Positions 34,704-44,287 of a stretch of 64,000 bases of DNA are shown in pieces. The stretch comes from Fuerstiella sp. (GTDB taxonomy: Bacteria > Planctomycetota > Planctomycetia > Planctomycetales > Planctomycetaceae): assembly GCA_029245955.1 (NCBI GenBank), contig JAQWOH010000028.1, positions 25,141 to 89,140 of the forward strand, given 5' to 3'. Numbering within the stretch: the first letter of the stretch is position 1; each line of letters opens with the position of its first letter. The notes under the pieces were generated by a model that saw only the letters and a program-made list of their open reading frames with translations, did no database searches and was not told where the DNA came from. The translations under genes and the position numbers were made by a program.

Positions 34704-35663
34704 ATGGAATTGTCTAAAGTATCCCGAATCTTTGATTCCGCCGTCGAACAGATCGGCAAAGTCGTTGTCGGTCAGCTGGAACTTGTTGAGGGAGTGTTGA
34801 TTGCAATGTTTTCGGAAGGCAGCGTGTTGATCGAGGGGCCTCCGGGCCTTGGCAAGACTCTGCTTGTGAACGTGCTTTCTCGCACCGTTTCATGCAACTT
34901 TAACCGCGTGCAGTTCACACCTGATCTAATGCCGTCCGACCTGACCGGACACAGCATCTACGATATGAAGGAACAGACCTTTCGCTTCAATCGAGGGCCG
35001 GTGTTCAGCAACATTCTACTGGGCGATGAAATCAACAGGTCACCTCCCAAGACACAGGCGTCGCTGCTGGAAGTCATGCAGGAACACCAGGTGACGGTCG
35101 ACGGCGTAACACATTCACTTGATCGACCATTTCTTGTGATCGCCACCCAGAATCCCATCGAACACGAAGGCACCTACCCGCTGCCGGAAGCACAGGTTGA
35201 TCGCTTCATGTTCAAGCTGCTTGTGGACTATCCGCCCGTTGCCGACGAAGTGGATATCCTGCGACACTACACCGGTGGCAGGGATCCGCGGCATCTGGAT
35301 AATTTCAGATTGAATTCCATTCTGCAGGCCGAAGAGGTCATTGAGGTGCAGGAAGCCGTGAAGCAGGTCATTGTGGAGGAGAAAATCCTGACGTACATCG
35401 TCAACATCGTATCGGCTGCACGAGCGTGGGGATCCGTGACGGTAGGTCCGAGTCCGCGGGCCGGCGTCAATATGCTGATCGCCGCTCGTACGCTGGCAGC
35501 GTGCCGGGGGCGCGACTTCGTTACGCCCGACGACATCAAGGAACTGGCTCCCTGGGTACTGCGACATCGACTGAAACTACGTCCGGAAGCGGAGATTGAA
35601 GGCAGTACGCCGGACGAAACCATTCGCCAGATCATGGACAGCGTCGAGGCTCCTCGATCATGA
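34704..35663 (+). CDS. MoxR family AAA ATPase
   Basis: A 319-residue AAA+ ATPase that is likely a chaperone acting with the DUF58 protein encoded next. Motifs are Walker A GPPGLGKT, Walker B LLGDEINRSPPKTQASLLEV, sensor 1 in VIATQNPIEHEGTYPLPEAQ, the arginine finger region VDRFMF, and sensor 2 GPSPRAGVNML. There is no extra domain. MoxR proteins help assemble or activate metal- or cofactor-containing and VWA-domain complexes. The short gap from the DUF4350 gene (2 nt) and the 4-nt overlap with the DUF58 gene (ATGA at 35660) place it firmly in the operon. Confidence 0.95.
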   Translation: MELSKVSRIFDSAVEQIGKVVVGQLELVEGVLIAMFSEGSVLIEGPPGLGKTLLVNVLSRTVSCNFNRVQFTPDLMPSDLTGHSIYDMKEQTFRFNRGPVFSNILLGDEINRSPPKTQASLLEVMQEHQVTVDGVTHSLDRPFLVIATQNPIEHEGTYPLPEAQVDRFMFKLLVDYPPVADEVDILRHYTGGRDPRHLDNFRLNSILQAEEVIEVQEAVKQVIVEEKILTYIVNIVSAARAWGSVTVGPSPRAGVNMLIAARTLAACRGRDFVTPDDIKELAPWVLRHRLKLRPEAEIEGSTPDETIRQIMDSVEAPRS

Positions 35664-37021
35664 TTCCGTCCCGTTTTCTGATATGGCTCGCCGTTTTTCT
35701 AACAACGCCAATGCTGCTGGGTGGCGTTGCAGATGTCATTCCGGATGCGGTTCCGGGCGTCGGAAACGTCGACGTGTCCGGTCGCACGCTGGCGGATCTG
35801 GCATTGTTGCTCAACGTCGTGCTGGTAATTGTGGCCGGTGTCGACGTACTGATCAGCGGGTCACCGAGCGAGATTGAAATTCAACGTGAGATTTCGGAAG
35901 TCCTGAGCGTCGGCACCCCCAATCCGACAAAACTGATACTACGAAGTAAGTGTCGCCTGCCTCTGACTGTTACACTTCATGATGATGCTGGTGAACTTTG
36001 CGAAACGGACAGGCTTCCGCAGAACATAACGCTCGCCCCCTGGAAGGAACATTCGATCAGTTACGTGGTCACGCCGTTAAAACGTGGTGCCACTTCACTG
36101 TCGGCCGTTCATTTCAGATTCCCGACAGTCATGGGACTCTGGACACGTCACGAGGTGCGTAAGCTGCAGACACCGGTCAGAATCTATCCCGACATTCGAG
36201 CGGTCTACCGCTATGAACTGATGGCCAGTCGTAACCGCCTGGCGGAAATCGGCGTGCGAATGATGAGGATGCCCGGTCAGGGCCGCGAATTCGAACGACT
36301 TCGCGAATACCGCTACGGGGACGAGATTCGACAGATTGACTGGAAGGCCACTGCCCGACAGAGGCAGTTGATCACTCGTGAGTTCAACGTGGAACGCAAT
36401 CAAAATATTGTCCTGATGGTCGATTGCGGTCGTTTCATGAGAAACGAAACAGACGGAATCTCGTATCTTGATCAGGCCCTGAACTCGGCCATCATGCTCA
36501 GCTACATCGCCCTGGGGCAGGGAGACAACGTTTCCTTGATGGCGTTTTCCAACCGCATCGAACGTTTCATCCGCCCGGTGCGAGGAAAACCGGGCATTCA
36601 GAATATTCTGAGATCCACTTACGACATTCAGGCCAGCAGCAAATCGGCCGATTACAGTCTGGCGCTGGAATACCTGTCAACCGTGCAGCGCAAACGGGCA
36701 CTCGTAATCCTGATCACCTTCGTCACAGATGAGGTGCAGCTGAACGTTATCGGTGAAAGTCTGCAACTGCGTTCGTTGCCATACCTGCCGATGTGTGTAC
36801 TGCTGCAGGACGTCGGCCTCAGGCAAATGGCCGACCGAATTCCCCAAACGGACCTGGAAGCGTTCCATACGTCAGCCGCCGCACAAATCCTCACCGGACA
36901 GGCTCAGCAGGTCGCCCGAATGCGGGAAAACGGCGTCATGATGCTGGACACACCACCCAGCCTGCTGACCGAACGCCTGATCAACGAATATGTGATGGTC
37001 AAGACGCGCAACCTGATGTAG
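35660..37021 (+). CDS. DUF58 domain protein (VWA-like partner of MoxR)
   Basis: A 453-residue protein. Two N-terminal hydrophobic segments (FLIWLAVFLTTPMLLGGVAD and LADLALLLNVVLVIVAGVDVL) anchor it. A beta-rich region precedes the DUF58 signature REFERLREYRYGDEIRQIDW, then a VWA-like fold starts at IVLMVDCGRFMR. There the MIDAS pattern DxSxS is degenerate (D-C-G-R-F). ALNSAIMLSYIALGQGDNVSL and FSNRIERFIRPVRGKPGIQ continue the family pattern. DUF58 proteins are the usual partners of MoxR ATPases. It is the last gene of the operon; no strong terminator follows. Confidence 0.92.
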   Translation: MIPSRFLIWLAVFLTTPMLLGGVADVIPDAVPGVGNVDVSGRTLADLALLLNVVLVIVAGVDVLISGSPSEIEIQREISEVLSVGTPNPTKLILRSKCRLPLTVTLHDDAGELCETDRLPQNITLAPWKEHSISYVVTPLKRGATSLSAVHFRFPTVMGLWTRHEVRKLQTPVRIYPDIRAVYRYELMASRNRLAEIGVRMMRMPGQGREFERLREYRYGDEIRQIDWKATARQRQLITREFNVERNQNIVLMVDCGRFMRNETDGISYLDQALNSAIMLSYIALGQGDNVSLMAFSNRIERFIRPVRGKPGIQNILRSTYDIQASSKSADYSLALEYLSTVQRKRALVILITFVTDEVQLNVIGESLQLRSLPYLPMCVLLQDVGLRQMADRIPQTDLEAFHTSAAAQILTGQAQQVARMRENGVMMLDTPPSLLTERLINEYVMVKTRNLM

Positions 37022-37930
37022 ATGCGGAGGGACCGGGTTGGCGTGGGATCTTATCCCCGGCCCATACCTGCCTGTTGGAATCTGTTACTAACATGCTGTC
37101 CTCACCGTATTGTATGGCTGAGTCGCATAGCTGTATCTCGGAGTTTCGGCCAACGGCTGCTTAAGTTGAAGCGGCCCCTCTGTTCTCTGGCACACGACCG
37201 GACCCCGGACTGTCAGTTTCTAACTCCGCTGCGAAATCATCACGATCGAACAGCGACCGAATTGTATTGACACGCCGTTTCCAGATCAGCATGCGTCGCC
37301 AGCAAGTAAGTTACCACACGGTTTTATCGACACGTTCTGTGTATTCGCTCGCCGAGCGTGCCGGTATCCAGTGGTTATGAAACGACAGCTGACAGAACGT
37401 TCGGCTCCGCGGATTATGGCAAGATTGCGACCGCGCCGCAGAGCCGTTATCCGCGCTTCACAACATCATCAAAACCGCCGCTGCACAGAGCCACTTTTAC
37501 ATACTGATTGATGGCTCACAGCTCGCATACAGGGAAAGCCGCTGAGACACCCTCTGAATTTCTCAGCAGCAGCCCTCGAACGCTCTGTAAAGAAGGTAGC
37601 GACAACGCAGAAAAGAGTCATCATTTGTGAATAACACGACAATACCATGTCGTGGTTGCGCAGTCCGGTTCTCCCTCTTACCTCCTGTAGGCGGCGTCTC
37701 ATCCAGCTCAAAAACGTGGACGGGAAGAATTAAGCACCGGACTGTTCCGGTTGGGACACTTTGTCGAAACCATCAGCCGGCTCCCGGCTCAGCAACACAC
37801 ACCGCGGGTTGAACAAGAATGCGAACCGTGAGTAACGCGGAACATGAATACCTGCGGAATCCGGTGCCGGCCGCGGCGTTTTCAGTCGGATTTCAGGGCA
37901 GTCACCACGATAAAAAACCAACGACCGCAG
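37022..37930. other. convergent spacer, 0.9 kb, no gene seen
   Basis: This stretch lies between the ends of the DUF58 gene and the minus-strand alpha/beta hydrolase. Only short, overlapping, compositionally random frames are present. A weak GGGAT/ATCCC hairpin occurs near 37050. Nothing else is recognisable. Confidence 0.4.
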
Positions 37931-38923
37931 TCAGCGGGCTGCAGACGAGGTTCGAATGTCGGCAGCTGAAACTGAAACTGGAGCTGGAAGCTGATGAAGC
38001 GGCACCATGTTCAGAAACAGATCAGCCGTGCGTTTATCATATTCCTGCCGATTCGTCTGGCGAGCAGAATTGTGTCGCGCACCGGGAACATCCCAGACAC
38101 GACTGTTCCCCCCGATCCATTTCTGAATGCGCCGGCTGTTTTCGGGGGGCACATATGAGTCTCGTGCGCCTGCGATCAGCAATACGCTGCGCTGACGCAG
38201 GCCCGCCACTGACCGCTCCAATCTCGGGTGTCTCACGGCCCGACGCATTTCGCTTACAAACCTGGCCAGGCGGCAGGAGATGTAGAGATGCCATTCGGGA
38301 AGATAGAACCATCGAGGCGTGGAATGCCGGACCCACCGCGCGGAGTACAGAACCATGAGAGTATCTGTGGTAAACGCACTGTCAGCCACCACACATTTCA
38401 CACTTGCGTCATCTGCGGCGACAGCCAGTGCTGCGTTGGCACCACGGCTGATTCCCATTAAGCCGATGGAAATTTCCGTGAAGCCCGGCCGCGATCGAAT
38501 AAACCGCACGACTGACTGCACGTCACTGATTTCGTGTTCCGTGCACCAGTGCAGGGGCTCATACCCCGGCATGTCATCACTTTCTCCCTGGCCGCGAAAG
38601 TCAAAGGCCAGAACTGCAAATCCTGTCTCCAGTAAGCCCTCACAGTAATCCATCGCGGTCCAGTGAGTCCCCTGAAATTCAGGACAGAAGATGACGAGCC
38701 CCAGCGGCTCTGCCGAAGGCATGTGCAGCGAGCCGCGCAGAGTCAGACCGTTGGACGTTGGAATGAGCAGGCGTTCGACGGATTCCAGCGGTTCCACCGG
38801 GGTAACGTTGAACGGCAGACGCCGTTCAAAGATGGGAACGATGACGATGACGGAGAACAGATGGATACCGAGTTCCACTGCCACAACCGCGCCGAGAATG
38901 GTGTAAGCGACTTCCGGATTCAA
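37931..38923 (-). CDS. membrane-anchored alpha/beta hydrolase
   Basis: A 330-residue hydrolase. An N-terminal hydrophobic segment (ILGAVVAVELGIHLFSVIVI) anchors it. The fold shows LVIFCPEFQGTHW, FDFRGQGESDD, nucleophile elbow GISRGAN (Ser), acid in GARDSYVPPENS and His in GARHNSARQ. This is a serine hydrolase of the S9/dienelactone-like type; its substrate is unknown. It begins with TTG at 38921-38923; a strong Shine-Dalgarno (GAGGAG) on the minus strand about 7 nt upstream supports this start. It lies 99 bp downstream of the asparagine synthetase gene in the same orientation, so it may be the third gene of an aurF-asnB-hydrolase unit and trim or release the pathway's product, which is an inference. 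Confidence 0.87.
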   Translation of the reverse strand: MNPEVAYTILGAVVAVELGIHLFSVIVIVPIFERRLPFNVTPVEPLESVERLLIPTSNGLTLRGSLHMPSAEPLGLVIFCPEFQGTHWTAMDYCEGLLETGFAVLAFDFRGQGESDDMPGYEPLHWCTEHEISDVQSVVRFIRSRPGFTEISIGLMGISRGANAALAVAADDASVKCVVADSAFTTDTLMVLYSARWVRHSTPRWFYLPEWHLYISCRLARFVSEMRRAVRHPRLERSVAGLRQRSVLLIAGARDSYVPPENSRRIQKWIGGNSRVWDVPGARHNSARQTNRQEYDKRTADLFLNMVPLHQLPAPVSVSAADIRTSSAAR

Positions 38924-39022
38924 TGAACACTCCTCACAACACGTAAACAGATACTGTGTCTTCTCTTTTTGCCGACTCCCCGATTCGACTCCTGAATCAT
39001 CATATTCAGGCTATTACGGGCG

Positions 39023-40951
39023 TCAGGGGGGCGACCACTCCGGCAAATCCGCCAGTCCACCGCCGCAATAGATGTGATGCCACAGTTGTGTACTGATCAC
39101 CCCCGTCAGTCCCATATCCAGAACGAATCGCTGAAACGAAGTCTTGGCGCGGTGCGTTTGAATACGACGGGCTCGTTCAACACCGTTCGCATCAAACAGG
39201 CTGGTCGCACGTAATGACTCCGGACTAAGCAGCTGATCGACCCACGGTGGTCGACTGTCTCCCAGAAATGTCCTGGAAAAGTCAGCTCGGAACATCGTCT
39301 TGGGCCGATTCGCAATCGGCTGCGGCAGAATGCGTTTGGCGGCCGCCCGGAGAATCCGCTTGTCCGTCAGACCTCGCAGCTTGAGACGTGGCTCAATGCC
39401 GGTGCAGAAGTCAACCACGCGTTCATCCAGAAACGGGAATCGGCCCTCCATCGATCCGTTTCTAAGCGACCGGTCCCCCTTCGCACTCAACAGCATTCCC
39501 GGCAGCATTACTCGTGATGCCGCATACAGCGATTGATTCAGCGGATGCCACTTGTGCATTCGATCGTGCCGCGGCAATTCACCGAAGGCTTCGTAATCAC
39601 CCAGCGAATCCCACAGCGCCGGCGAGTACAGTGACTCTCGCGAGTGTCGCATGATCTCCCACGTAAACTGCTGAGCAACGCGTATTCCATTCATGGCTTC
39701 CCATGGCGGCAGACGCTTTGTGCTTCCACCGACAAGTGTCCCGAATAAGAATCGCCGCGCGAATCTGTGCAGCGGCCGGCCTGTGCGCAGCACGGCCTGG
39801 TGGGCCTTGAACCAGACGTAACCTGCCAGCAACTCGTCCGCTCCTTCTCCCGTCAGTGCAACAATATTTCCGTCTTTCCTGGCAGCGTGCGCCAGTCGGA
39901 TCATGCAAGCAGCCGATGTGTCAAGGACAGGACTTTCTGCAGCACGAATGAGTTCGGGGTAGGTACTGGCAATGTCGGCCGACGACATACTGACGGTCGT
40001 AAGTGGAGAGCCCAGCAGCGAAGCAGACTCAGCTGCCTGCGAACGCTCATCATTCGGCCCCGAATGATCCAGTCCGATGGTGAACGACGGCAGCGGCTGA
40101 TCGTGTTCCTGGCAGCTCAGACCCAGAATCGTTGTCGAATCAAGTCCACCGCTGATGTAGCAGCACATCGGCATTTCGCCAACCAGTCGCCGCCGAACAG
40201 CTCCGCGCAACAGGTCTTCATACTCTTCCGCAGCAGCTGAGGAATCTTGAAAACGCCGCTCGTCACCGGCATCCGGATAGTCAAAGTCCCAGTACTGCCG
40301 GATCTGCATCTGTCCATCGTTCACCTTAATAAAGTGTCCCGGAGGCAGACATTGAATACCCTGGAAACACGTACGTGTCTGCGGCATCGCAAAGAAGTTG
40401 AAGAAACAGTCCAGTCCCTGCAGGTCAGGCTTTGCCTGGATCAATCCGGATGCCAGAAGTCCCTTGATTTCAGAAGCCCAGATCAGCCATCCGTCTGCCT
40501 GAGCGTAAAACACGGGTGAGATGCCGAACCGGTCGCGTCCGAGTACCAGCGTACGATTCCTGGCGTCCCACAAGCTGACGCCGAACTGACCTCGTGCATG
40601 ATCAAACACCCGTTCGCCAAAATCTTCATAGAGATGGACCCAGGCCTCCGTATCGCAGTGGGTTCGCAGTGTGTGCCCGCGCCCAATGAGTTCGCGACGC
40701 AGCTCGGGGTACTCGTACAATTCACCTTCATACGCCACCCAGACATCGCCATTCTCATTCGACAGAGGTTGCCTCCCCTGGGCAACGTCAATCACTGACA
40801 GACGCCGTACACCCAGAGCGACGGGACCGTCGATGTAAATCTGTTCATCATCCGGTCCGCGATGAGACATCGCTCCGGTCATCCGCAACAGACGTTCGTC
40901 CGGAAATCGTCGAGTCCCCTGTAAATCAATCGCACCGGCGATACCGCACAT
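39023..40951 (-). CDS. asnB: asparagine synthetase (glutamine-hydrolysing)
   Basis: A 642-residue enzyme that transfers glutamine-derived ammonia to an adenylated carboxylate. Residues 1-210 are the class II glutaminase with the catalytic Cys2 (MCGIAGAID), SHRGPDDEQ, LGVRRLSVIDVAQGRQPL and ASEIKGLL. The synthetase domain contains the PP-loop ISGGLDSTTILGL. Length matches the AsnB-like family found in exopolysaccharide and secondary-metabolite clusters. Next to it, 57 bp upstream in the same direction, is an AurF-type oxygenase, and a condensation-domain gene is divergent. It may therefore amidate a metabolite rather than make asparagine. Housekeeping asparagine synthesis is the alternative. 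Confidence 0.94.
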   Translation of the reverse strand: MCGIAGAIDLQGTRRFPDERLLRMTGAMSHRGPDDEQIYIDGPVALGVRRLSVIDVAQGRQPLSNENGDVWVAYEGELYEYPELRRELIGRGHTLRTHCDTEAWVHLYEDFGERVFDHARGQFGVSLWDARNRTLVLGRDRFGISPVFYAQADGWLIWASEIKGLLASGLIQAKPDLQGLDCFFNFFAMPQTRTCFQGIQCLPPGHFIKVNDGQMQIRQYWDFDYPDAGDERRFQDSSAAAEEYEDLLRGAVRRRLVGEMPMCCYISGGLDSTTILGLSCQEHDQPLPSFTIGLDHSGPNDERSQAAESASLLGSPLTTVSMSSADIASTYPELIRAAESPVLDTSAACMIRLAHAARKDGNIVALTGEGADELLAGYVWFKAHQAVLRTGRPLHRFARRFLFGTLVGGSTKRLPPWEAMNGIRVAQQFTWEIMRHSRESLYSPALWDSLGDYEAFGELPRHDRMHKWHPLNQSLYAASRVMLPGMLLSAKGDRSLRNGSMEGRFPFLDERVVDFCTGIEPRLKLRGLTDKRILRAAAKRILPQPIANRPKTMFRADFSRTFLGDSRPPWVDQLLSPESLRATSLFDANGVERARRIQTHRAKTSFQRFVLDMGLTGVISTQLWHHIYCGGGLADLPEWSPP

Positions 40952-41008
40952 AAATAGTTATTCCTGGAGTCGTAATTTCAATAACACTGCCTCAACACAG
41001 GCAGCTTG

Positions 41009-42019
41009 CTACTTTAGAGCAGCGTCAGGCATCGGCAGGTGCAGCTCGTCACACAGACGCTGCACATCAGACAGATCCAGCGGAGCCTGAGCCGTTTTAT
41101 TCCAGTCCCGACAGTCCGCGACGATCCGGTCGGCGTTCGGAAAACCGATCTGTTGCAGCATAGACTGCCAGACGTCCATTTCCGCGGAAGCAAACCACTG
41201 CGCCGGCCTGGTCAGCAGCTGCAGAAAGAATTGCCGTTCATGCGGAGCCAGTTGCTGGTACAGTTCCGTGCCAAAAGTCCTGAACAGTCCGTTATGAGCC
41301 GATTCGTCTTTGCGATGGATCGCGGTTGTCAGCACATTGAGCGGCTGCACACGATCCGTTTCGGAAAGCAGTTTCAGGTAATCGCTGACCAGCATTTCGG
41401 AAACAATGGCCGTCGCAACCTGCACCAGGATTTTCTTCCACGGTTCGGCATGGAGATCCTGTTCCGCATGCATCGACCGGACAAGCTCGAACTCCGGCAG
41501 CCGGACATGCTCCAGTCCTCGGTGAATCCGAGTAACATCACACGCATTGGAAGTCAGAAGAATGTGATACGACTCATCCACCAGGGCTTCTGCAATCGCT
41601 TCTCGATATTGCCGCGCGGGGATGCCCGGCAGAACGTCATCGATCACGTGCATGCATGCCGGCGAAACAATTTTTGATTCGATGGCGATGGTCTTGGCGT
41701 TGTATGCGATCCACCCGCAGGACAATGCAGCCTGCCGAAATTCTTCGGGCGCTCTGACAAAGTCTTCGTGATCAGAAAACGGGAGCAGTTCTGCCAGAAA
41801 GTCCGGCTGACTCACGTCAAACATATGCTCCAGGCCGGGCTCCGAACGTTTGACCGCCGCCCGGTCAGGCCAGCTGGCGACAAACTTCGCAAACGGATCC
41901 GTCTCATCACCCAGATGCGACAGTTTAGACGCGGCCGTCACAAAGCCGTGCCAAGCCCCTTCGCAGCGACCGTCACGAAAAGGCGATCGGGATTCAGGCT
42001 CGTGATCAGAAACAGACAT
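41009..42019 (-). CDS. AurF-type di-iron N-oxygenase
   Basis: A 336-residue protein with all seven ligand positions of the AurF di-iron centre: E114 (KTIAIESKIVSP), E149 and H152 (LVDESYHILLT), E208 (IVSEMLVSDY), H235, E239 and H242 (AIHRKDESAHNGLF). The spacing matches AurF (E101, E136, H139, E196, H223, E227, H230) within one residue. AurF oxidises the amine of p-aminobenzoate to a nitro group; relatives make hydroxylamines and N-N-bonded metabolites. The substrate here is unknown. It is the promoter-proximal gene of the minus-strand group aurF-like, asnB, hydrolase, with a condensation-domain gene divergent from it. ATG 42019 is the only good start. Confidence 0.86.
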   Translation of the reverse strand: MSVSDHEPESRSPFRDGRCEGAWHGFVTAASKLSHLGDETDPFAKFVASWPDRAAVKRSEPGLEHMFDVSQPDFLAELLPFSDHEDFVRAPEEFRQAALSCGWIAYNAKTIAIESKIVSPACMHVIDDVLPGIPARQYREAIAEALVDESYHILLTSNACDVTRIHRGLEHVRLPEFELVRSMHAEQDLHAEPWKKILVQVATAIVSEMLVSDYLKLLSETDRVQPLNVLTTAIHRKDESAHNGLFRTFGTELYQQLAPHERQFFLQLLTRPAQWFASAEMDVWQSMLQQIGFPNADRIVADCRDWNKTAQAPLDLSDVQRLCDELHLPMPDAALK

Positions 42020-42812
42020 TTAAAGGCGCAGGATTCGGGATTTCGTTGGCCGTTGTGCTGTCCGTGCGAATTATTCCGTGCTCTCCTGAAAGTGCAGCGG
42101 CACCCGGTCCCGGCTTCCAGCGACACTCCTAATGCAAATTGATACAGCAGTGGTCGCCGATAGGCAAAGGAAAACATCAATAATTGCGACAGATGGGTAG
42201 TTTGCGACACTTAGGTTTGAGTCTCATGCGGCTTATTCTGCGAACAGAAGGTTTCGCCACACTTTCGCAGTACACCCGAAAAATACGCAAGTGCTTCCCG
42301 GAAAATCACTTGCACCTCAAAACCGGAATCGGCCATCGGGAATTCAGATGTCTTGCCGCGTGCCTGGACCGTGCCGTTGCCACTGGCAGGCAGATATTTG
42401 ACTGACATCCCCACCTGCCGGCGAATACACCTGAAACGTCGCTGAGTTCGGGACCATCAACGCATAAAAACAAACCAGTTCCGGACTTCACATCTCCACC
42501 ATCGCGGTGCAGGGGCCTTATCACCATAACCGGCTGCCATATCATGAAAAAGACACACCATCAGCCTTGAGGCCAGTTCGCTGCCTGAGAGATTCGTGCG
42601 TGATTACGAAAATCGTTTCCGGCACATGGACAAAGAGACAGACCGTAACGTCTGCCGTTGGCGCCTCAGACTGCCAGCAGTACGATCCTTGGAACAACTC
42701 AATCTCGATGAACATGGAATTCACGGGACGCCACAAACGATGTTCCCGAAGGCCCTTCACCTCAGACCATGGGGGTGTGTTTCATCTCTGCACGTGAGGA
42801 AAGGACGGGCGC
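42020..42812. other. divergent regulatory spacer of the putative N-oxygenase locus
   Basis: A 793-bp stretch between the divergent AurF-like and condensation-domain genes. It must contain promoters for both and has room for a regulatory site or a small peptide gene. None of the short frames inside it has a recognisable domain, precursor-like core or clear ribosome-binding site. Confidence 0.4.
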
Positions 42813-44189
42813 TTGGAACTCGAATCGCATACCGCGAACACAGATGACGTATTCCCATTGCCGCTCGCGCCATTTGAAGCATATATGCTGGCCGACCACC
42901 GCGACGAATATCCAATGCATTTCTATTTTCAAATGGAAATGCAGGGTCGCCTGCAGCTGGACTCACTGAGAACAGCGCTGACGGATTCCCTTGAGCACCA
43001 TCCGCTTCTGCGAGCGAAGGTACGACCCCGGTTCGGGCGCGTCCCCGCGTGGGAACCCGGTGGTGACGTCTGTATCCGCATATGCAGCCAGGGATTTGCG
43101 AACCTGAACGAGATTCTGCAGGCCCCCCGCATCGACCTGATGGTCGAATCAGGACTGCGGACGTGGGTGTTCGAGGGCCCTTCGGGCGCCGAGTTATTAT
43201 TCGAATTTCACCATTCGTGCTGTGACGGGCTGGGAGCTCTGATTCTTATTGAGGATGTACTGGTCAACTACCACCGAATCATGGGGGGAAAAGAAATGAC
43301 CAGGGAACCAGCAGACCCGGATGGACTCAGGACGCGCACAACGATCCCACTGACCCCGGGACAGGCAGTCCGAAAAATCCCGCTCGACGTTCAGGACGCC
43401 TTTCGTATTCTTCTGCGGCGACCGGCGATTGCCAAAGCGCCAGGGACACCTGAAGAAAACGACGTCGACCGCGGCCTGTCAGATTTCCTGAGCCATCAGT
43501 TTTCACCTGTAGAGTTGAACGGCCTGATATCGGAGGCAAGAGCTCATTCGACGACGCTGAACTGCATCCTCATGAAAGACGTCTATCGCTCACTGGATCA
43601 GTGGATGACCGATTGCGGTGATACAGGACATCGCTGGATCCGCATGGGCGTGCCGGCCAGCACGCGTGCCGGCCACAGTTCTGAACGAACATGCTGCAAT
43701 CGAGTAACAATCATGTTTCTCGATCAGCACTCAAATGCTATTCGCAACGCTGATCAGCTGCTGGATCGGGTGACAACACTGACTCAATTTCACCGTGCAT
43801 CGAATATCTGGTATTCCATGCTTCAGTTATTGGACATTCTTGCGGCAGTTCCGCCCCTGCTTCGATTATACCTTCGAACGAATCGCCGAATGTGCACGAC
43901 CATTACGAGCAATGTCGGCCGGGCGTTCGAAGCGTGTCCGTTGCCTCAAACTGAGGGTCGAATGGTCGTCGGCGACATGCAGCTGACGTCGCTCAATTTC
44001 CTTAGCCCGCTGCGTCCGGGTACTGATGTTACATTCGGAGTTGTGACGTACGCCGACACTCTCAGTCTAAGCATGCACTACAAACCACATCGTATCGGAA
44101 GAACACAGGCCCATAGATTGCTGGATCGGGTGGTGGAAAACCTGCGAGAATCAGCGCGATCAGGGACTTCCCGCCCGCAGACAGACTAG
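42813..44189 (+). CDS. stand-alone condensation-domain/acyltransferase protein
   Basis: A 458-residue protein of the condensation-domain superfamily (NRPS C domains, WS/DGAT and alcohol acetyltransferases). The catalytic motif is H133-H-S-C-C-D-G. The opening FPLPLAPFEAYML, LRTALTDSLEHHPLLRAKV, and the C-terminal block TSLNFLSPLRPGTD then FGVVTYADTLSLSMHYKP fit the superfamily. No adenylation or carrier domain is attached. It likely joins an acyl donor to an amine or alcohol. Translation begins at TTG 42813; AGGAAAGGACG lies about 7-12 nt upstream, and later ATGs would remove the conserved N-terminal segment. Because it diverges from an AurF-like oxygenase and an asparagine synthetase gene, I infer a shared pathway. 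A lone acyltransferase for lipid synthesis is the alternative. Confidence 0.8.
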   Translation: MELESHTANTDDVFPLPLAPFEAYMLADHRDEYPMHFYFQMEMQGRLQLDSLRTALTDSLEHHPLLRAKVRPRFGRVPAWEPGGDVCIRICSQGFANLNEILQAPRIDLMVESGLRTWVFEGPSGAELLFEFHHSCCDGLGALILIEDVLVNYHRIMGGKEMTREPADPDGLRTRTTIPLTPGQAVRKIPLDVQDAFRILLRRPAIAKAPGTPEENDVDRGLSDFLSHQFSPVELNGLISEARAHSTTLNCILMKDVYRSLDQWMTDCGDTGHRWIRMGVPASTRAGHSSERTCCNRVTIMFLDQHSNAIRNADQLLDRVTTLTQFHRASNIWYSMLQLLDILAAVPPLLRLYLRTNRRMCTTITSNVGRAFEACPLPQTEGRMVVGDMQLTSLNFLSPLRPGTDVTFGVVTYADTLSLSMHYKPHRIGRTQAHRLLDRVVENLRESARSGTSRPQTD

Positions 44190-44287
44190 TCACAGCCACG
44201 GAATCCGAGGAGTGCATGGACAGCTTCGGCCGGACAAACACCACAAACAGGGATCCTGCCAAGAAGCGAAGGCAAGCGGTAATCTGA

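Noticed and set aside
37819..38358. 179-codon plus-strand frame opposite the alpha/beta hydrolase
   Set aside because: It is a shadow of the minus-strand hydrolase, which has catalytic motifs, a membrane anchor and a ribosome-binding site.
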